Below, piece by piece: positions 37,701-43,441 of a stretch of 64,000 bases of DNA. Made by a program: the position numbers and the translations under genes. Source of the stretch: Seiridium cupressi. Its lineage: Eukaryota; Ascomycota; Sordariomycetes; Amphisphaeriales; Sporocadaceae. The stretch is taken from assembly GCA_036674765.1 (NCBI GenBank), contig JARVKI010000102.1, positions 1 to 64,000 of the forward strand, in the 5' to 3' direction. The notes below the pieces were generated by a model. It worked only from the letters and a program-made list of their open reading frames with translations. It did no database searches and was not told the origin of the DNA. Within the stretch, counting starts at the first letter, position 1. Each line of letters starts with the position of its first letter.

Positions 37701-40700
37701 TCATGGATATGCGAGTCCCGTTTGGACTTCTTCTTGGATTTCTTGGGCTCGTCCCATTCGTCGTTCTGAGCGCCACTCTTTTCACTGCGCAAGTCGCTGA
37801 AAGACTCGGTCATGGCTTTGGGTGACTCTACAATGTCGTCCCGTCCAGTTGGGGTTTGGGACGGAGAATCATATGAAGTCGACTCGCGCTTGGACTTCTT
37901 CTTTGACTTCTTGCTTGGCAGTTCCCAGTCATCGACGCTGGCAGGTTCGGCAGTGGAGAAGTAATCCGTGGACTGGCTTTTGATCATAGATTCCGAAGCC
38001 ACGGACGGGACGTTGGTCCAATCAGTTGTATCCGTGGCAAAGGAGTCCTGCTTTGAGTGCCTCTTGGTGCTCTTTTTAGAGACGTCCCATTCATCGTCGG
38101 GGACAACGGTGATCTCATCTTCCCCGTCGTTTTTAGGGCTTTCTCCCTTTTCAAATTGAGCTGTAGACTGCGAAGGAGAGTCGTAGACCTCCGAGTCGCG
38201 CTTGGACTTCTTCTTGCTCTTCTTCGAAGGTGCACTCCAATCATCTTCAGGTTGCACAAAGCTGCTCTCCTGAATGTCCCTAGGAACATCAATTTCAGTA
38301 GGAGTGGCAGTCTGCGAAGGCGAGTCGAGGATTTCGGAATTGCGCTTCGACTTCTTCTTGCTCTTTTTTGTGGCTGGGGCAGCCCAGTCGTCCTCAGGCC
38401 GGGCGATCGTAGTTTCTTCTTGGAGATCCCTTGGGCTTTCACTTTCAGACGGGAGGACAGACTGCGAGGGTGAATCATAGATCTCCGAGTCGCGTTTCGA
38501 CTTCTTCTTGCTCTTCTTGGTGGTTGAAGAAGTCCAGTCATCTTCAGGCTGAGGAAATGGGGCTTCCTCTTGGACAAGGCCTGAGGGCGTATCTGTCTCG
38601 TGTGGGGTGAAGGATTGAGAGCTTGAATCATAATGTTCCGAGTCTTGCTTCGATTTCTTCTTGCTCTTTTTCGAGGAACCCGGGAGAGCCCAATCGTCGT
38701 CAGGCTGGGCAATTTGTGCCTCTTCTTGAATGTAGCCGACGTCTTCCCCGCCCACAGGAGTCGCAGGTTCAGAGGTGAAGTCATAAGAAGCCGAATCACG
38801 TTTGCCCTTCTTCTTACTCTTCTTGGAGGGGCCACTCCAGTCGTCTTCCGGTTGGGCGAACCGCTTTTCCTCTTGGATATCTCGGAAAGTATCCACGGGC
38901 ACAGAAATCTTGGAGCTTTCCATATCACCGAGATCCTTGGCATCATCTTGCACAATAACGGCTTTCTCCTTCTTCTTGTCCTTTTTCGACTTCTTCTTGG
39001 ACGAGCTGTCTTCCCACTCATCGACGATTTTGGCTCCGATGGGGTGGTGTTCCGGCTCCTGTGGAGTGGGGATTTCAACGATTTCCTCTTCTTCCAAGGC
39101 CTTGTTTTTGCCAGCTTTCTCGAGCTTCTTCTTCTCCTTTTTGCTGAGCTTCGACGAGGATCCCCACACGTCCTCTTCCATGGTCGGCTGAGGAGTCTCA
39201 GGCTCCGAGTCTCGAGGTGTAGACACTGCGGATTCTTCTTCCTGAAGGGCCTTGGCTCGGGCGGCCTTGTCCCGCTTCTTCCGTTCCTTCTTGCTAAGCG
39301 TTGCGGTCGAGGTCCAATCATCGTCCTCAACGAGTCGTTCGGGGACAGACTGGGGTGCTGCGGGTTCCTCTTCCACGACAATTTGCGATCTGAGATCATC
39401 CAAGTTTTCCAAATTGTCTCGTTTGGCTGAATTCTCCCTCTCAAGCTTCTTTCTCTCCTTCTTGCTTAACTTGGACAGGTCCACCATATCAGAGGGAATG
39501 TCGCGTTGATCTTGTGGTGTCTCGGGGATCTCGCCAATAACGAAGCCATGATCAGAACCACTTTTCGAGCCAGTGGCCTCAGCAGGGTATATGCCTAGGT
39601 CTGTTACCGTCTCGGCGAACGGCGCTGAATAAAGGTTAGGCTTTCCGTTCGTGTTAGGGGGCGAATCACGACGATGGTACTTGGCATCATCAATCACAAT
39701 GTTGGGGTCAAACCCGCTATCCTGGAGTCCGGCGGCTATGGTTGCCGTGAATGCCATGTCCTCTGCAAAGGTTCCCGGCATTGGTGCGCCCCTTGGACTT
39801 GAAGGCTTGGGTCCAGGAATAGGCGGTTCCTCAATCTCGTCCCAAGGGACAGAAGACTGTCGCTTGCCTTTTGGAGAATCGCGCGATTTGCGCGATGAGC
39901 TCGAAATGTTGCTCGAGACCTCATCCCTATCACGTGGAGTGTCTCGATCTCGTGATTTTCTCGAGCTAGAGGAAACGTTGCTTGCAATCTCGTCTCTGTC
40001 TTTAGGCAGGTCTCTATCTCGGGACCTTTTCGAGCTTGAAGAAATATTGCTGAAGATGTCGTCACGATCCATATCCTTGAACTCGGGAGAATCGCGGTCT
40101 CGCGATTTCTTGGAGCTGGAAGAGACATTGCTGGAAATCTCCTCCCTGTCTCTGTCCTTGGGAAAATCTCGATCCTTTGATTTCCGGGAGTTAGAAGAGA
40201 CATTACTTCCCACCTCATCACGCTCCAATCCCTTCTCCCTAGGCGAATCACGGTCGCGAGATCTTCTTGAAGTCGATGACACATTACTCGAGGTTTCATC
40301 CTTATCCTTGTCTTTCCCAGAGTCCGAGATTACGGAAGCAGCCGCGGCGGCGCCAGTTCCAGCGATAGCAGATGCGAGGATGCCCCAACCGCTCTTCTTG
40401 CCGGACTTCGATTTGGGCGTCTCAGCAGGCGTCACGACGCGACTGCCAGAATGTTCGTCGTGGCCGCGTTCTGGGCTCTCGACGACATAGCGCCTCGTCT
40501 CGTTCATCCCCCATGTTACCCCCTTGGACGTGGGGGTGGACGGGGTTGAGACGACTTCACCGCGTGGGCTGATGACTACGTCATCCACAGATTTGATATG
40601 TTCGATCAGGGGAGGGTTCCGCTTCTTTTTCTTGAACTCCCTCTTCGACTCCTTTTCCCGTGGGATTTCCTCTCGCGTGTCTTCTCGAGCCTTTTGCTTT

Positions 40701-43441
40701 TCAGGCTGAGGCGTCGGGGCGGGTGTAGGTCGTACGAGATTGAGCACGGGCCGATCACGTTCGGCAGAAGGATCACGGGATATGAATGATCGGCCATTGG
40801 CCCGGAGAGGTAGATCCCTAGGCGTCAGAATGTTGTCGATGCGGACATCAGCATCGGGTCCGTCATAGGGGCTCTTTGGCTTTGGAGCGTCCTTTGCCGG
40901 CGGAGTGATGATCTCGGGGGCTGTAGTCTCCGGATCTTCTTTCCACTTGTCAAGGACTGAGTGGTCCGGAGACGTACTACGGGAACGCTCTTCTGCTGCC
41001 TGCCTTGCAAGCAAATCACGTCGATAGAGGATATTGGCAACGTCCTGAACAACATCATGGTTGTCCTGCCGCACGCGCGAGGTCTCGTCGCCTCCACGAC
41101 TTCGACTCCGACCACGGCGCTCCTCCATGCCAATTGCAGCGGTTGCAGCAGCTATGGCACCAGCAGCAATGGGTACAGTGGCGTTTCTGGTGCTGTCATA
41201 GATAGCCTCGGTGTCCATGAGTTCGCGCTCATACGAATCTCTACGACTCATCCTCTCGGGAGGCTTGAAATCGTCGTCAAATTTGGAGAAATCCGGTTCC
41301 CGGTCCACGGTGAAAACATTAGGAGTCAGAGGACGCTGCGGCGTTGCGAATGCGTCATTGGGAACCTGGAATTGAAAGGGGTCGATCGGGCCCTCATATA
41401 AAGGGTCCTCGGGGTCCTCAAGTCTTCGATAGACATCAATGTCGGATGAACGGCCGGCTAGCGACTTCTCTTGGCGACGTTCCTCCTTTCGACGCTCCTT
41501 GTCCTTCTTGCGGTCTTCTCTGCGCTCATGACCTCGATACTCGCGGCTATAATCATGGTCGTCGTCACGATCTTTGCGTACTGGTTTATCTCGCACATTC
41601 TCACGGTCTGCATCTTCAGCTCGCTTAGATCCGCTGGCTTCCAATTCCTTGAGCTTCTCTTTCTCGCGTCGTTTCTCCTCGCGTTCATAATCCCGGTCGC
41701 CATCGCGGCTCTTGCGCTTCTCCTCACGCTCATCGTGCTTGTCGTCAGAATGTCTTGACCGGCGCTTTTGGTCTCTGTCGTCCCCAATTTGCGATTCCGC
41801 GTACCTGGAATCTGTATGTTTGTCCCCAGAGCGTCTAGATTTACGCTTCTCGTCGCGTTCATCTCCATGTCGGGACTCGGTGTATGATGATTCGGCATAT
41901 TTGTCATCAGAGCGCTTCGAGCGGCGCTTCTCGTCTCGTTCACGCTCCCGCCCCTTTTCGATATCACGTTCGCGCCGTTCTTGGTGATACTTGTCAAGGC
42001 CTTCTCGCCGGTCATCCTTGTCCTTGTGATTCGCGACAACATTTGCAATTGCTGCTCCCGCGAGGCCCACAGCCGCAGCGCCTGCCAAAGCTGTTCCCGA
42101 GGATGATGATCTTCTCGAATACCTGGCATCTGCGTCCGTGGCCTCAAACACCTTGCTAGAGACAGGCGCTATCGGCTTCGGCTGCTGGATAGGAACGGGG
42201 GCGGGTCTGCCGCGTGGAGAATCTTGCTCGATAGAAACCATCGAGCCTCGACCAGTCTTGTATACATTCGGGTCCGATGTGGGGATGGGGTAGACGTGCT
42301 GCAACGGACGGTCCTCGTAGGAGACGGTCTCGTTCTGAGGGATGGAGGCACTGGGCCTTGCGGCCTCGGTCACTTGGTAGCCGTTAATCACGGTCCCCCT
42401 GTCCAGCTTATCGAATCCGCAGGGAGTGTTGACATGACCACGAAGTGAGTTGACGGGACCGAACAGGTTGGGATCCACAATCGACGGCTTGTGCTGGAGC
42501 ATTCTCTCATACTCTCCTTGTCCATGGACGGGCGGCGGGCTGGAGATATGGATGGGGTGCTGTCCATCAGAAGGCAAATGCGTGGCTGAACCATACATCA
42601 ACCCATCATCTTCGCTGCTCGACTCGTCCTCGGAAGCCGACTCCCACTCGGAATCATCCGATGAATGGCGGCGACTGTGCTTCGAACTCCCAATGCCCCT
42701 GTCCGCAGGTCCTCCGCTGCTCGTCTTGTTGTACGCGCTCAAGGCGGTTGCGGCGCCTAGAAGAGCCGATGGCTTATGTCGACCCGCGCGCCTCAAATCC
42801 TCCTTGTTCTGCTGTCTCGCAATCTCGGCAAACTTGCGGCCCAGCTCTATGATCTCTTCATCCGTCTGTGCCCGCTTTGGTGGGCCTGGTCTCTCGCCCG
42901 AGTCCCTGCGCTTCTGTGATCCTGGTGGTGTGAAGTCTCGGCTCCGCCGCCTGTCGATATAACCCTTTCCATACGCAAGGTCTGAGAGGTCAGACGAGGA
43001 AGACCCGTTGCCAAACCGGAACATGCGGCGCGACCGTTGCTTGCGCACGCGGCGCTTGTGTTTCTCTGCGGCCGCGGTGAAGAAGGACTTGAAGCCAAAG
43101 CCTCGGCCATGACGGGAGATGTTGACCAGACTGCTCGAAGTCGAGGAGCTCGATGATTCGCCGGAGCTCGACAGGGCGCGCGACCGGCTATACTGAGATT
43201 GAGATTGCGGTGGCGGGTGCGGTTGTGCATATGATGAAGATGGTCGCGTATACAATTGCGTCTCGTAGGAGTCATTGTGACTCGGTTGCTGCCGCACGGC
43301 AATCTGATATTGGTCGGCCTCTGGAATGTGCTGTAGTTGGTTCAGCACCTGTTCTCTGGAATTCCGCCGATCCTTGCGCCGGCGACGCTCGCTCTCGGGG
43401 CTGCGGCGGCGGTGATTCCCATGATGCTCCCGGGTCATCAT
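22799..43441 (-). CDS. lah: giant leashin-like Woronin-body tether (involucrin-repeat protein)
   Basis: CDS complement(join(22799..24301,24389..43441)), about 6851 residues: a 19,053-nt first exon and a 1503-nt last exon. The uninterrupted frame also reads through the 87-nt intron. Two adjacent ATGs (43441 and 43438) begin it. The order is: basic Arg/Ser N-terminus; a Glu/Leu-rich helix near residue 190-215; a charged Arg-Asp-Glu region; Ser-Arg-Asp repeats; a very long disordered body with about 40 lysine blocks of the KKSKKDKKKK type; then from about residue 6350 of the spliced chain a conserved-looking end with a coiled coil and a roughly 330-residue helical domain (DRVKRRDIFMSMTMHMIWEY and following). 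Filamentous ascomycetes have one such giant protein, leashin, whose ends tether Woronin bodies to the cell cortex while the middle is length-variable; Aspergillus databases call it involucrin repeat protein. Identity rests on size, architecture and the C-terminal domain. Confidence 0.85.
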   Translation of the reverse strand: MMTREHHGNHRRRSPESERRRRKDRRNSREQVLNQLQHIPEADQYQIAVRQQPSHNDSYETQLYTRPSSSYAQPHPPPQSQSQYSRSRALSSSGESSSSSTSSSLVNISRHGRGFGFKSFFTAAAEKHKRRVRKQRSRRMFRFGNGSSSSDLSDLAYGKGYIDRRRSRDFTPPGSQKRRDSGERPGPPKRAQTDEEIIELGRKFAEIARQQNKEDLRRAGRHKPSALLGAATALSAYNKTSSGGPADRGIGSSKHSRRHSSDDSEWESASEDESSSEDDGLMYGSATHLPSDGQHPIHISSPPPVHGQGEYERMLQHKPSIVDPNLFGPVNSLRGHVNTPCGFDKLDRGTVINGYQVTEAARPSASIPQNETVSYEDRPLQHVYPIPTSDPNVYKTGRGSMVSIEQDSPRGRPAPVPIQQPKPIAPVSSKVFEATDADARYSRRSSSSGTALAGAAAVGLAGAAIANVVANHKDKDDRREGLDKYHQERRERDIEKGRERERDEKRRSKRSDDKYAESSYTESRHGDERDEKRKSRRSGDKHTDSRYAESQIGDDRDQKRRSRHSDDKHDEREEKRKSRDGDRDYEREEKRREKEKLKELEASGSKRAEDADRENVRDKPVRKDRDDDHDYSREYRGHERREDRKKDKERRKEERRQEKSLAGRSSDIDVYRRLEDPEDPLYEGPIDPFQFQVPNDAFATPQRPLTPNVFTVDREPDFSKFDDDFKPPERMSRRDSYERELMDTEAIYDSTRNATVPIAAGAIAAATAAIGMEERRGRSRSRGGDETSRVRQDNHDVVQDVANILYRRDLLARQAAEERSRSTSPDHSVLDKWKEDPETTAPEIITPPAKDAPKPKSPYDGPDADVRIDNILTPRDLPLRANGRSFISRDPSAERDRPVLNLVRPTPAPTPQPEKQKAREDTREEIPREKESKREFKKKKRNPPLIEHIKSVDDVVISPRGEVVSTPSTPTSKGVTWGMNETRRYVVESPERGHDEHSGSRVVTPAETPKSKSGKKSGWGILASAIAGTGAAAAASVISDSGKDKDKDETSSNVSSTSRRSRDRDSPREKGLERDEVGSNVSSNSRKSKDRDFPKDRDREEISSNVSSSSKKSRDRDSPEFKDMDRDDIFSNISSSSKRSRDRDLPKDRDEIASNVSSSSRKSRDRDTPRDRDEVSSNISSSSRKSRDSPKGKRQSSVPWDEIEEPPIPGPKPSSPRGAPMPGTFAEDMAFTATIAAGLQDSGFDPNIVIDDAKYHRRDSPPNTNGKPNLYSAPFAETVTDLGIYPAEATGSKSGSDHGFVIGEIPETPQDQRDIPSDMVDLSKLSKKERKKLERENSAKRDNLENLDDLRSQIVVEEEPAAPQSVPERLVEDDDWTSTATLSKKERKKRDKAARAKALQEEESAVSTPRDSEPETPQPTMEEDVWGSSSKLSKKEKKKLEKAGKNKALEEEEIVEIPTPQEPEHHPIGAKIVDEWEDSSSKKKSKKDKKKEKAVIVQDDAKDLGDMESSKISVPVDTFRDIQEEKRFAQPEDDWSGPSKKSKKKGKRDSASYDFTSEPATPVGGEDVGYIQEEAQIAQPDDDWALPGSSKKSKKKSKQDSEHYDSSSQSFTPHETDTPSGLVQEEAPFPQPEDDWTSSTTKKSKKKSKRDSEIYDSPSQSVLPSESESPRDLQEETTIARPEDDWAAPATKKSKKKSKRNSEILDSPSQTATPTEIDVPRDIQESSFVQPEDDWSAPSKKSKKKSKRDSEVYDSPSQSTAQFEKGESPKNDGEDEITVVPDDEWDVSKKSTKRHSKQDSFATDTTDWTNVPSVASESMIKSQSTDYFSTAEPASVDDWELPSKKSKKKSKRESTSYDSPSQTPTGRDDIVESPKAMTESFSDLRSEKSGAQNDEWDEPKKSKKKSKRDSHIHDSPSGSRSASLSRTQSEISTSDKKKSKRNSYHESLPGSEIGSESSERKSKKEKRRSLPGGFPDDFDDRDPPDRGRKDFPFLDNDVSSVVSAPLRDRSEKRSRSRFDDLDDDAKSIASAPGGSRKKDSKSEKDKEKRSSAGPGLFDRFKSSIGIVDASDKSSRKEEDKKALKDNAGTLGASVGLLGAAAALITSQMSPSNATDVPSEGKEAHSIPTTPSRRLSPSPPPRRSSDSIDPEIVQREIRPAIDPQYGDLLPLPPSPPPGLPTTHETDDLPALPDSRPETPETERQLLRELHNKPSHIRRKSANETPTRLKSPSQSAIPLRFGVGKVKRPSEPPSLPGFHRSSPISSPIAAPTDTLSATKPRPARPTSWDSTREFKPLYLVEKTSRESVTAPPEIEGDLPQLPESGPPSRESPGPEFGRREHDVQYEHAQSLSNDLALKLDIPAALAVSDDTHLGSQDTTPKAQTSGLSDAFGTPRQTEEKSDSSNLPSLPGTETHSTPKPEPVESMSKDRSSYLLHSSPPSAVKNFQSDDIAQDSPTRSLSRSGVLSDISEGGDEAASKKPVDLGLVTGIAAGAAAAITLLDEDRSIPAKDIQNDEEPSEFAYTPSKKSKKSKKAKKSTAAEVEESPISAPPIPTSQIIEESSTSKDITEDDSAFIPTSKKGKKSKKNKKALDWEPEREPEVQDTTILANDQLSTSDNQVLPPPDEIPGAIQEIEQQQPKSDTEAPLLQRSTSSSKKDKKKKGKSLAWDPEPEPESVYATPMEPVLGKSTDFVFPQSTLKELDTAQEVVQRNLSEPTQQSRIEESQPTVAEEPVSTTKNSKKKGKASQLQSQSWEPEPDSGFIQDVEIANSVNTSSEATQIAPAMEIETVLPFEEQFSTPTEELQHTPMVDLPLRADLSPALETRQPDALQSTSAGDQLTTNTSGLESASVEMPSLGRTSPAPEPDLPAPIPADLQAENHTDTMDFSDARVVESPLPGNVAEAPLQPNPGSGESQWHLEPGLSGSLEDPLPTNDSGDNTIDRPAQPPASLGENIDSNAISVGSNLSSGQGFSEPFGSWQEDSSSKKKKSKKDKKQQSISRELEPGTPSDASEIISDPLSRSVDLSEQPVEASPLSNELPSSSQPEMEATADDIWSTSAKSGKKGKKGKKNRQSSGPNDLGETAQQPAGEIPFVSHEGRDTQLEPGGGSQLPASTSWAGEVEGSDPVISEPQPEPEATISKKKSKKDKKKNRASSQFDDDLGEVPPQKLQEPTLSQEMPIDAATIAEPAPILSEDRAFEQPELKNGLVDELSPAASQKSEQKKKDQSIQWEDPPFASDAPQESHDVSPSGGETPQAEDNWDSGFTSSKKSKKDKKKRKVIFAGTSDEQLRDNALTEESAQTSGGIQPQPGPALESGSDVPGEDLPTAETTQLGIVPDALSGDTVHHQSEAAPGNSGGDLNVIHSSSETRDLPESDVPQQSGHVQELSSEPASEQLLEGTSSLTTEDPGTQLASQELPAASAEEEFPIMTTKKSKKDKKKRKGKTDDLLESTSGTSTPQDEIALGTSTPEPVISATIQDQAPLEQAISASQIVEEPQEVKLEDQTMDDEWGSLPAKKSKKDKKKNKKGSQIQELEPEKLPMEESQIERRPSSSPTTTLPDPVLDPLEKSMLAPLGHSQLSRPQSPILPQDSSEPIVSGQQDLSEEPIQSPAADPVANLLPQFSELETGLLPSSSQGADEIVSESQKPHSDEPTLERPQLLAHTTDYFDSVASQVVSEGASTPAEQSLEAGEDEFAPTTSKKDKKKKKRRSLAQEPELARKSSFEEMMGDWQADEPLPTPGQDFYTPLEQPTETQQDQPAENSTKTSKKDRKKKRASRIPSDDCSTPPSDQALAERPASPSQVLNSDSNPTESQTLALVDEPAPIQEQDEALPTILEQSIELPQPSQVPDEQLVSNPELMADIQNITGEPLSRTEMPAAIQVDETPAMDSLPTPLGHDGNDEVRQKDSIAIAHEQQQSPLPDVQPAEVESTQSFTTPKSKKDKKKKKRGSQILADEAVVAPEDDLPASIPVSQDQDLGVQSQMPEASSQPIESQPVEFQHEEIPISTPLVEESSQFSAEPGIPTTKKSKKDKKKKKQTTSWEDDLPRDQIETPVDQIGTPVDQIGASVGQIETPVDQIGTTTDQIETPLDQIETPIDQIETPIDQIETPVDQIGTAIKQIETPVDQIETTVKQSEISGESVPTEQLQTDSPIHLGQSEPEVSVPAGSSKDDDFGGFTSSKKSKKDKKKKKQASSWENDLPVDQIETPIESVSAEQAQPDLPVTMGQIEMPIEAVPAEQLHTDLPTTLGQAEAETPVPAQSSKDDEFAEFTSSKKSKDKKKKKGVSSSEFDGQQQQETPSDGSRDLGSLDVESSQIPADVQLPVSQDDEFPSFTSSKKSKKDKKKKLASTWEPEAGSEAEIVTPTEEVREPPNEPSLPTGQDLAIQNEPSMSEDLSQPSQQASDEQRLDHLPTQLDTIPSTQSKFEGSFPTDIANEPKQDQIDIQEPTTSTSAEISQELEQNQPSKQQDTELGTGEPALSEEQQPLGQSSPIIPPATEVPVLEPDIDLPQSTEQSPQEEEPGSGSFVTKKSKKDKKKKRASQIQDLEPELSSTPVVERSPVLETPVVVETPIIAAPLPDAEVSVESELPGDSGLSTSQTAQSEDVFPELVTGKKSKKDKKKKKKGRQAQDWEPEVEPAFATPLEEPARQLEEQLPPPTTADLSLPIEQLEIENVQLPLEQTSTPSEVPRENDAPALEETQPEDVLPQVVSGKKSKKDKKKKRASQLQDWEPESSLSSPIQDQPVSLPTELDTGSGEPAPQEGVSDFKELEASQDTNSGSLHDVGSGQDQKEEKDQDTLSLETPGIDSFYTPFEETHGSLTTFNDASLPKQHVEMSGNSNDDLTISKDLELDDDFTAPTPSKQTKKDKKKKKGQQSQFDREDPDISIMPVETQPVQELPSETPLVEEFLGGGDEVILDDSALPRDLQPEDDVPEFVSTKKSKKDKKKGKKAAALQTEPELDSSSRDLPGESSLPHTESPSDQIPSAVNENLDVATEHENLRSDPLENLEVSSHQPSSQLESLTQPEDSTTPVAKDVDEVPDGGHGSLAPTDNYDRSQDPAIVHAEDLSKDSTFGTVPDATTIVSQDDSTEFPDFAVKKSKKDKKKGKKSKASESLPWQDNMETSGRPTPIEEPVLSQEVQQDVLTGSTPTTQLGALDEAIPQDIPLEQPSTLPIHADDTPIGNVGTPQSQLLADDPVVQPTEPMISTPDVVEEDLFPIGRKKSKKDKKKQKALALVDSEPTSGTQTPPTQDEQTPGLPLPEALPLESQGSTSTREVVEEVPSQDPMELDIGGKTVTEQPDPSQVVIEDWPDFSAKKSKKDKKKRKSTAQSLDFETPSGVQTPSIEDAPLDREIGGDIATVEESKPLFTEQPISGEPLQATPAEPVEQVEWPQNTSNKSKKDKKKRKSSGLLESEPTSGTQTPLATDVALGEDLSRNIPALEQPASEVMELPPVEEVPESSAAPVGDDEWANFTSSKKSKKDKKGKKKGKSSGTATPLETTQPVIIPTQDDRQESVAENPEPSAVKDVWADDAFFKPQETTPGMSPKLESSQAENIPLDRPGTPPGLSTSTIPPAVDVDLSPAQLTSHVDHDKPFDQTTQRGKKVRMNTFLGDTEIPESISATEPISADRDLAASYLEDSSQTPNEPTVPEVVMEDSSAHLPERTLSPPTARDIAVDYLNPQHDQGGASGSADTTNLNKDLDASLPNVNADREFAVSYLESQTKNMEDIISQTEHEQLLRVGKSGPPAITPRREIAASYFDPEPGVLEGKRKGVIAAEYPPKLDEPSLNIKDGGQTQQDATHDLAADLMEPPPSTSKKSSKSTTSKEESEKDDKSKDAEAIAAAAALTGGVAMLADKFGGSKKGKGKKGKKSKYVDKRQPKEDDLFDDPSLWESSDRKIVTENDGGRLNRDVGDFWGVPADAEEDQSGPSFSQEIREKDSEGQARGAVHEIIAGSSASPESPVVGRVEMKSSATKSESLSKDRLEQLESRAQEEASNSRLMRDIDELDTSESVPERGFEETPGLDVRQQIPSPSRDMADWGRSSIMSARSLPPVEEEPNEDLEEELHRSRSRSRSRHVAHDPEVNRDSGFITDSPRPTRRSLFEDSRQRDSGVHMKDWPESTGKKREGLSLFDETGARLSWESTDSKTGIPREVHTPKAEEKKLRKSTLGDETPRLDTPSRTHRETSPDPEKKGKSHAVETKTPRPAKYQNLGAGASPALTPHAFGQRSASDNMSRDGTPRGEHSARRSASNTSISRLRTPEPLNLRPGSPGSIRSSGTNTPPLRRVDKRMSGDLRSLSQHNASVSSLHSSLSAKPSDKDAAAALQREKDQAERRASQTFSTPVANEGRVRQRDMTDVYVSDSLKIPHWVRPRCRHPPLPCTDLSSPQDGVGEGRIGSPRSPTRPHSMRRRQSMQVLELESRVEQLVAENRMLADARLQADANGNQRAAITINERDALIEQLRSSLEEYKREVERLKEVNEGLHSANAQLATQQNERYSHLQLQHASASSELEGMRSSLDKSLQDKDAEIEQLRNELEATRQQVRAMQQQILASKPADADFLRLKDEDHFDHRCQQLCAHVQQWVLRFSKFSDMRASRLTSEINDVKIVDKLDNTVLDGSDVDDYLSDRVKRRDIFMSMTMHMIWEYVFTRYLFGMDREQRQKLKTLEKLLSDVGPPHAVRQWRAVTLTLLSRRPVFGDQRNDDTEAVVQAILETLSKILPPPSNMENQIQSQLRRVLREAVDLSIEMRTQRAEYMMLPPLQPEYDANGDLAETVAFNAALMNERSGGSTSNEELEAQGAVVRMVLFPLVIKKGDDNGVGDDEIVVCPAQVLVAKQSHHSMRMVTPSSEFGGAPLSRGATPSVGMKSAISLPMSPGSQAGDYNMEGAI
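24302..24388 (-). other. phase-0, stop-free intron of the leashin-like gene
   Basis: On the minus strand the segment begins GTGAGTGACTCC and ends CTTCACCGCAG, with a TACTGAC branch-like sequence about 20 nt before the acceptor. It is 87 nt long (29 codons), sits exactly between codons and has no in-frame stop. Removal joins MTDVY to DGVGEGRIGSP just before the coiled coil. The inserted peptide is Pro/Cys/His-rich, unlike its surroundings, which supports its being an intron. Confidence 0.8.
31064..31315 (-). repeat. in-frame 21-nt minisatellite, 12 units
   Basis: Exactly twelve 21-nt units encoding variants of the heptapeptide DQIETPV (residues 4043-4126 of the leashin-like protein), without indels. 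Units differ by a few substitutions (DQIGTPV, DQIETPI, KQIETPV and so on). Immediate neighbours include two near-identical units (DQIETPI twice), which suggests recent duplication. Confidence 0.95.
37730..38840 (-). repeat. long degenerate protein repeats with DDW and YDSPSQ motifs
   Basis: About seven units of roughly 45-55 codons in the leashin-like gene. Each runs in the order QEE, QPEDDW, a KKSKKKSKRDSE lysine block, then YDSPSQ (approximate boundaries). Divergence between units is moderate, indicating older duplication than the 21-nt array. Confidence 0.8.
39885..40305 (-). repeat. Ser-Arg-Asp repeats, six units
   Basis: Six units of about 20-27 codons in the leashin-like gene, each with a core like SSNVSSSSRKSRDRDSP followed by an acidic-basic spacer (DRD, DRE). 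Approximate ends. The Ser-Arg/Arg-Asp pattern resembles phosphorylated low-complexity linkers. Confidence 0.8.

Noticed and set aside
37984..39444. 486-codon minus-strand ORF in a second frame inside the giant gene
   Set aside because: It is the off-frame reading of the Ser/Lys/Asp repeat units, giving monotonous Arg/Ser/Lys/Pro; repetition, not selection, keeps it open.
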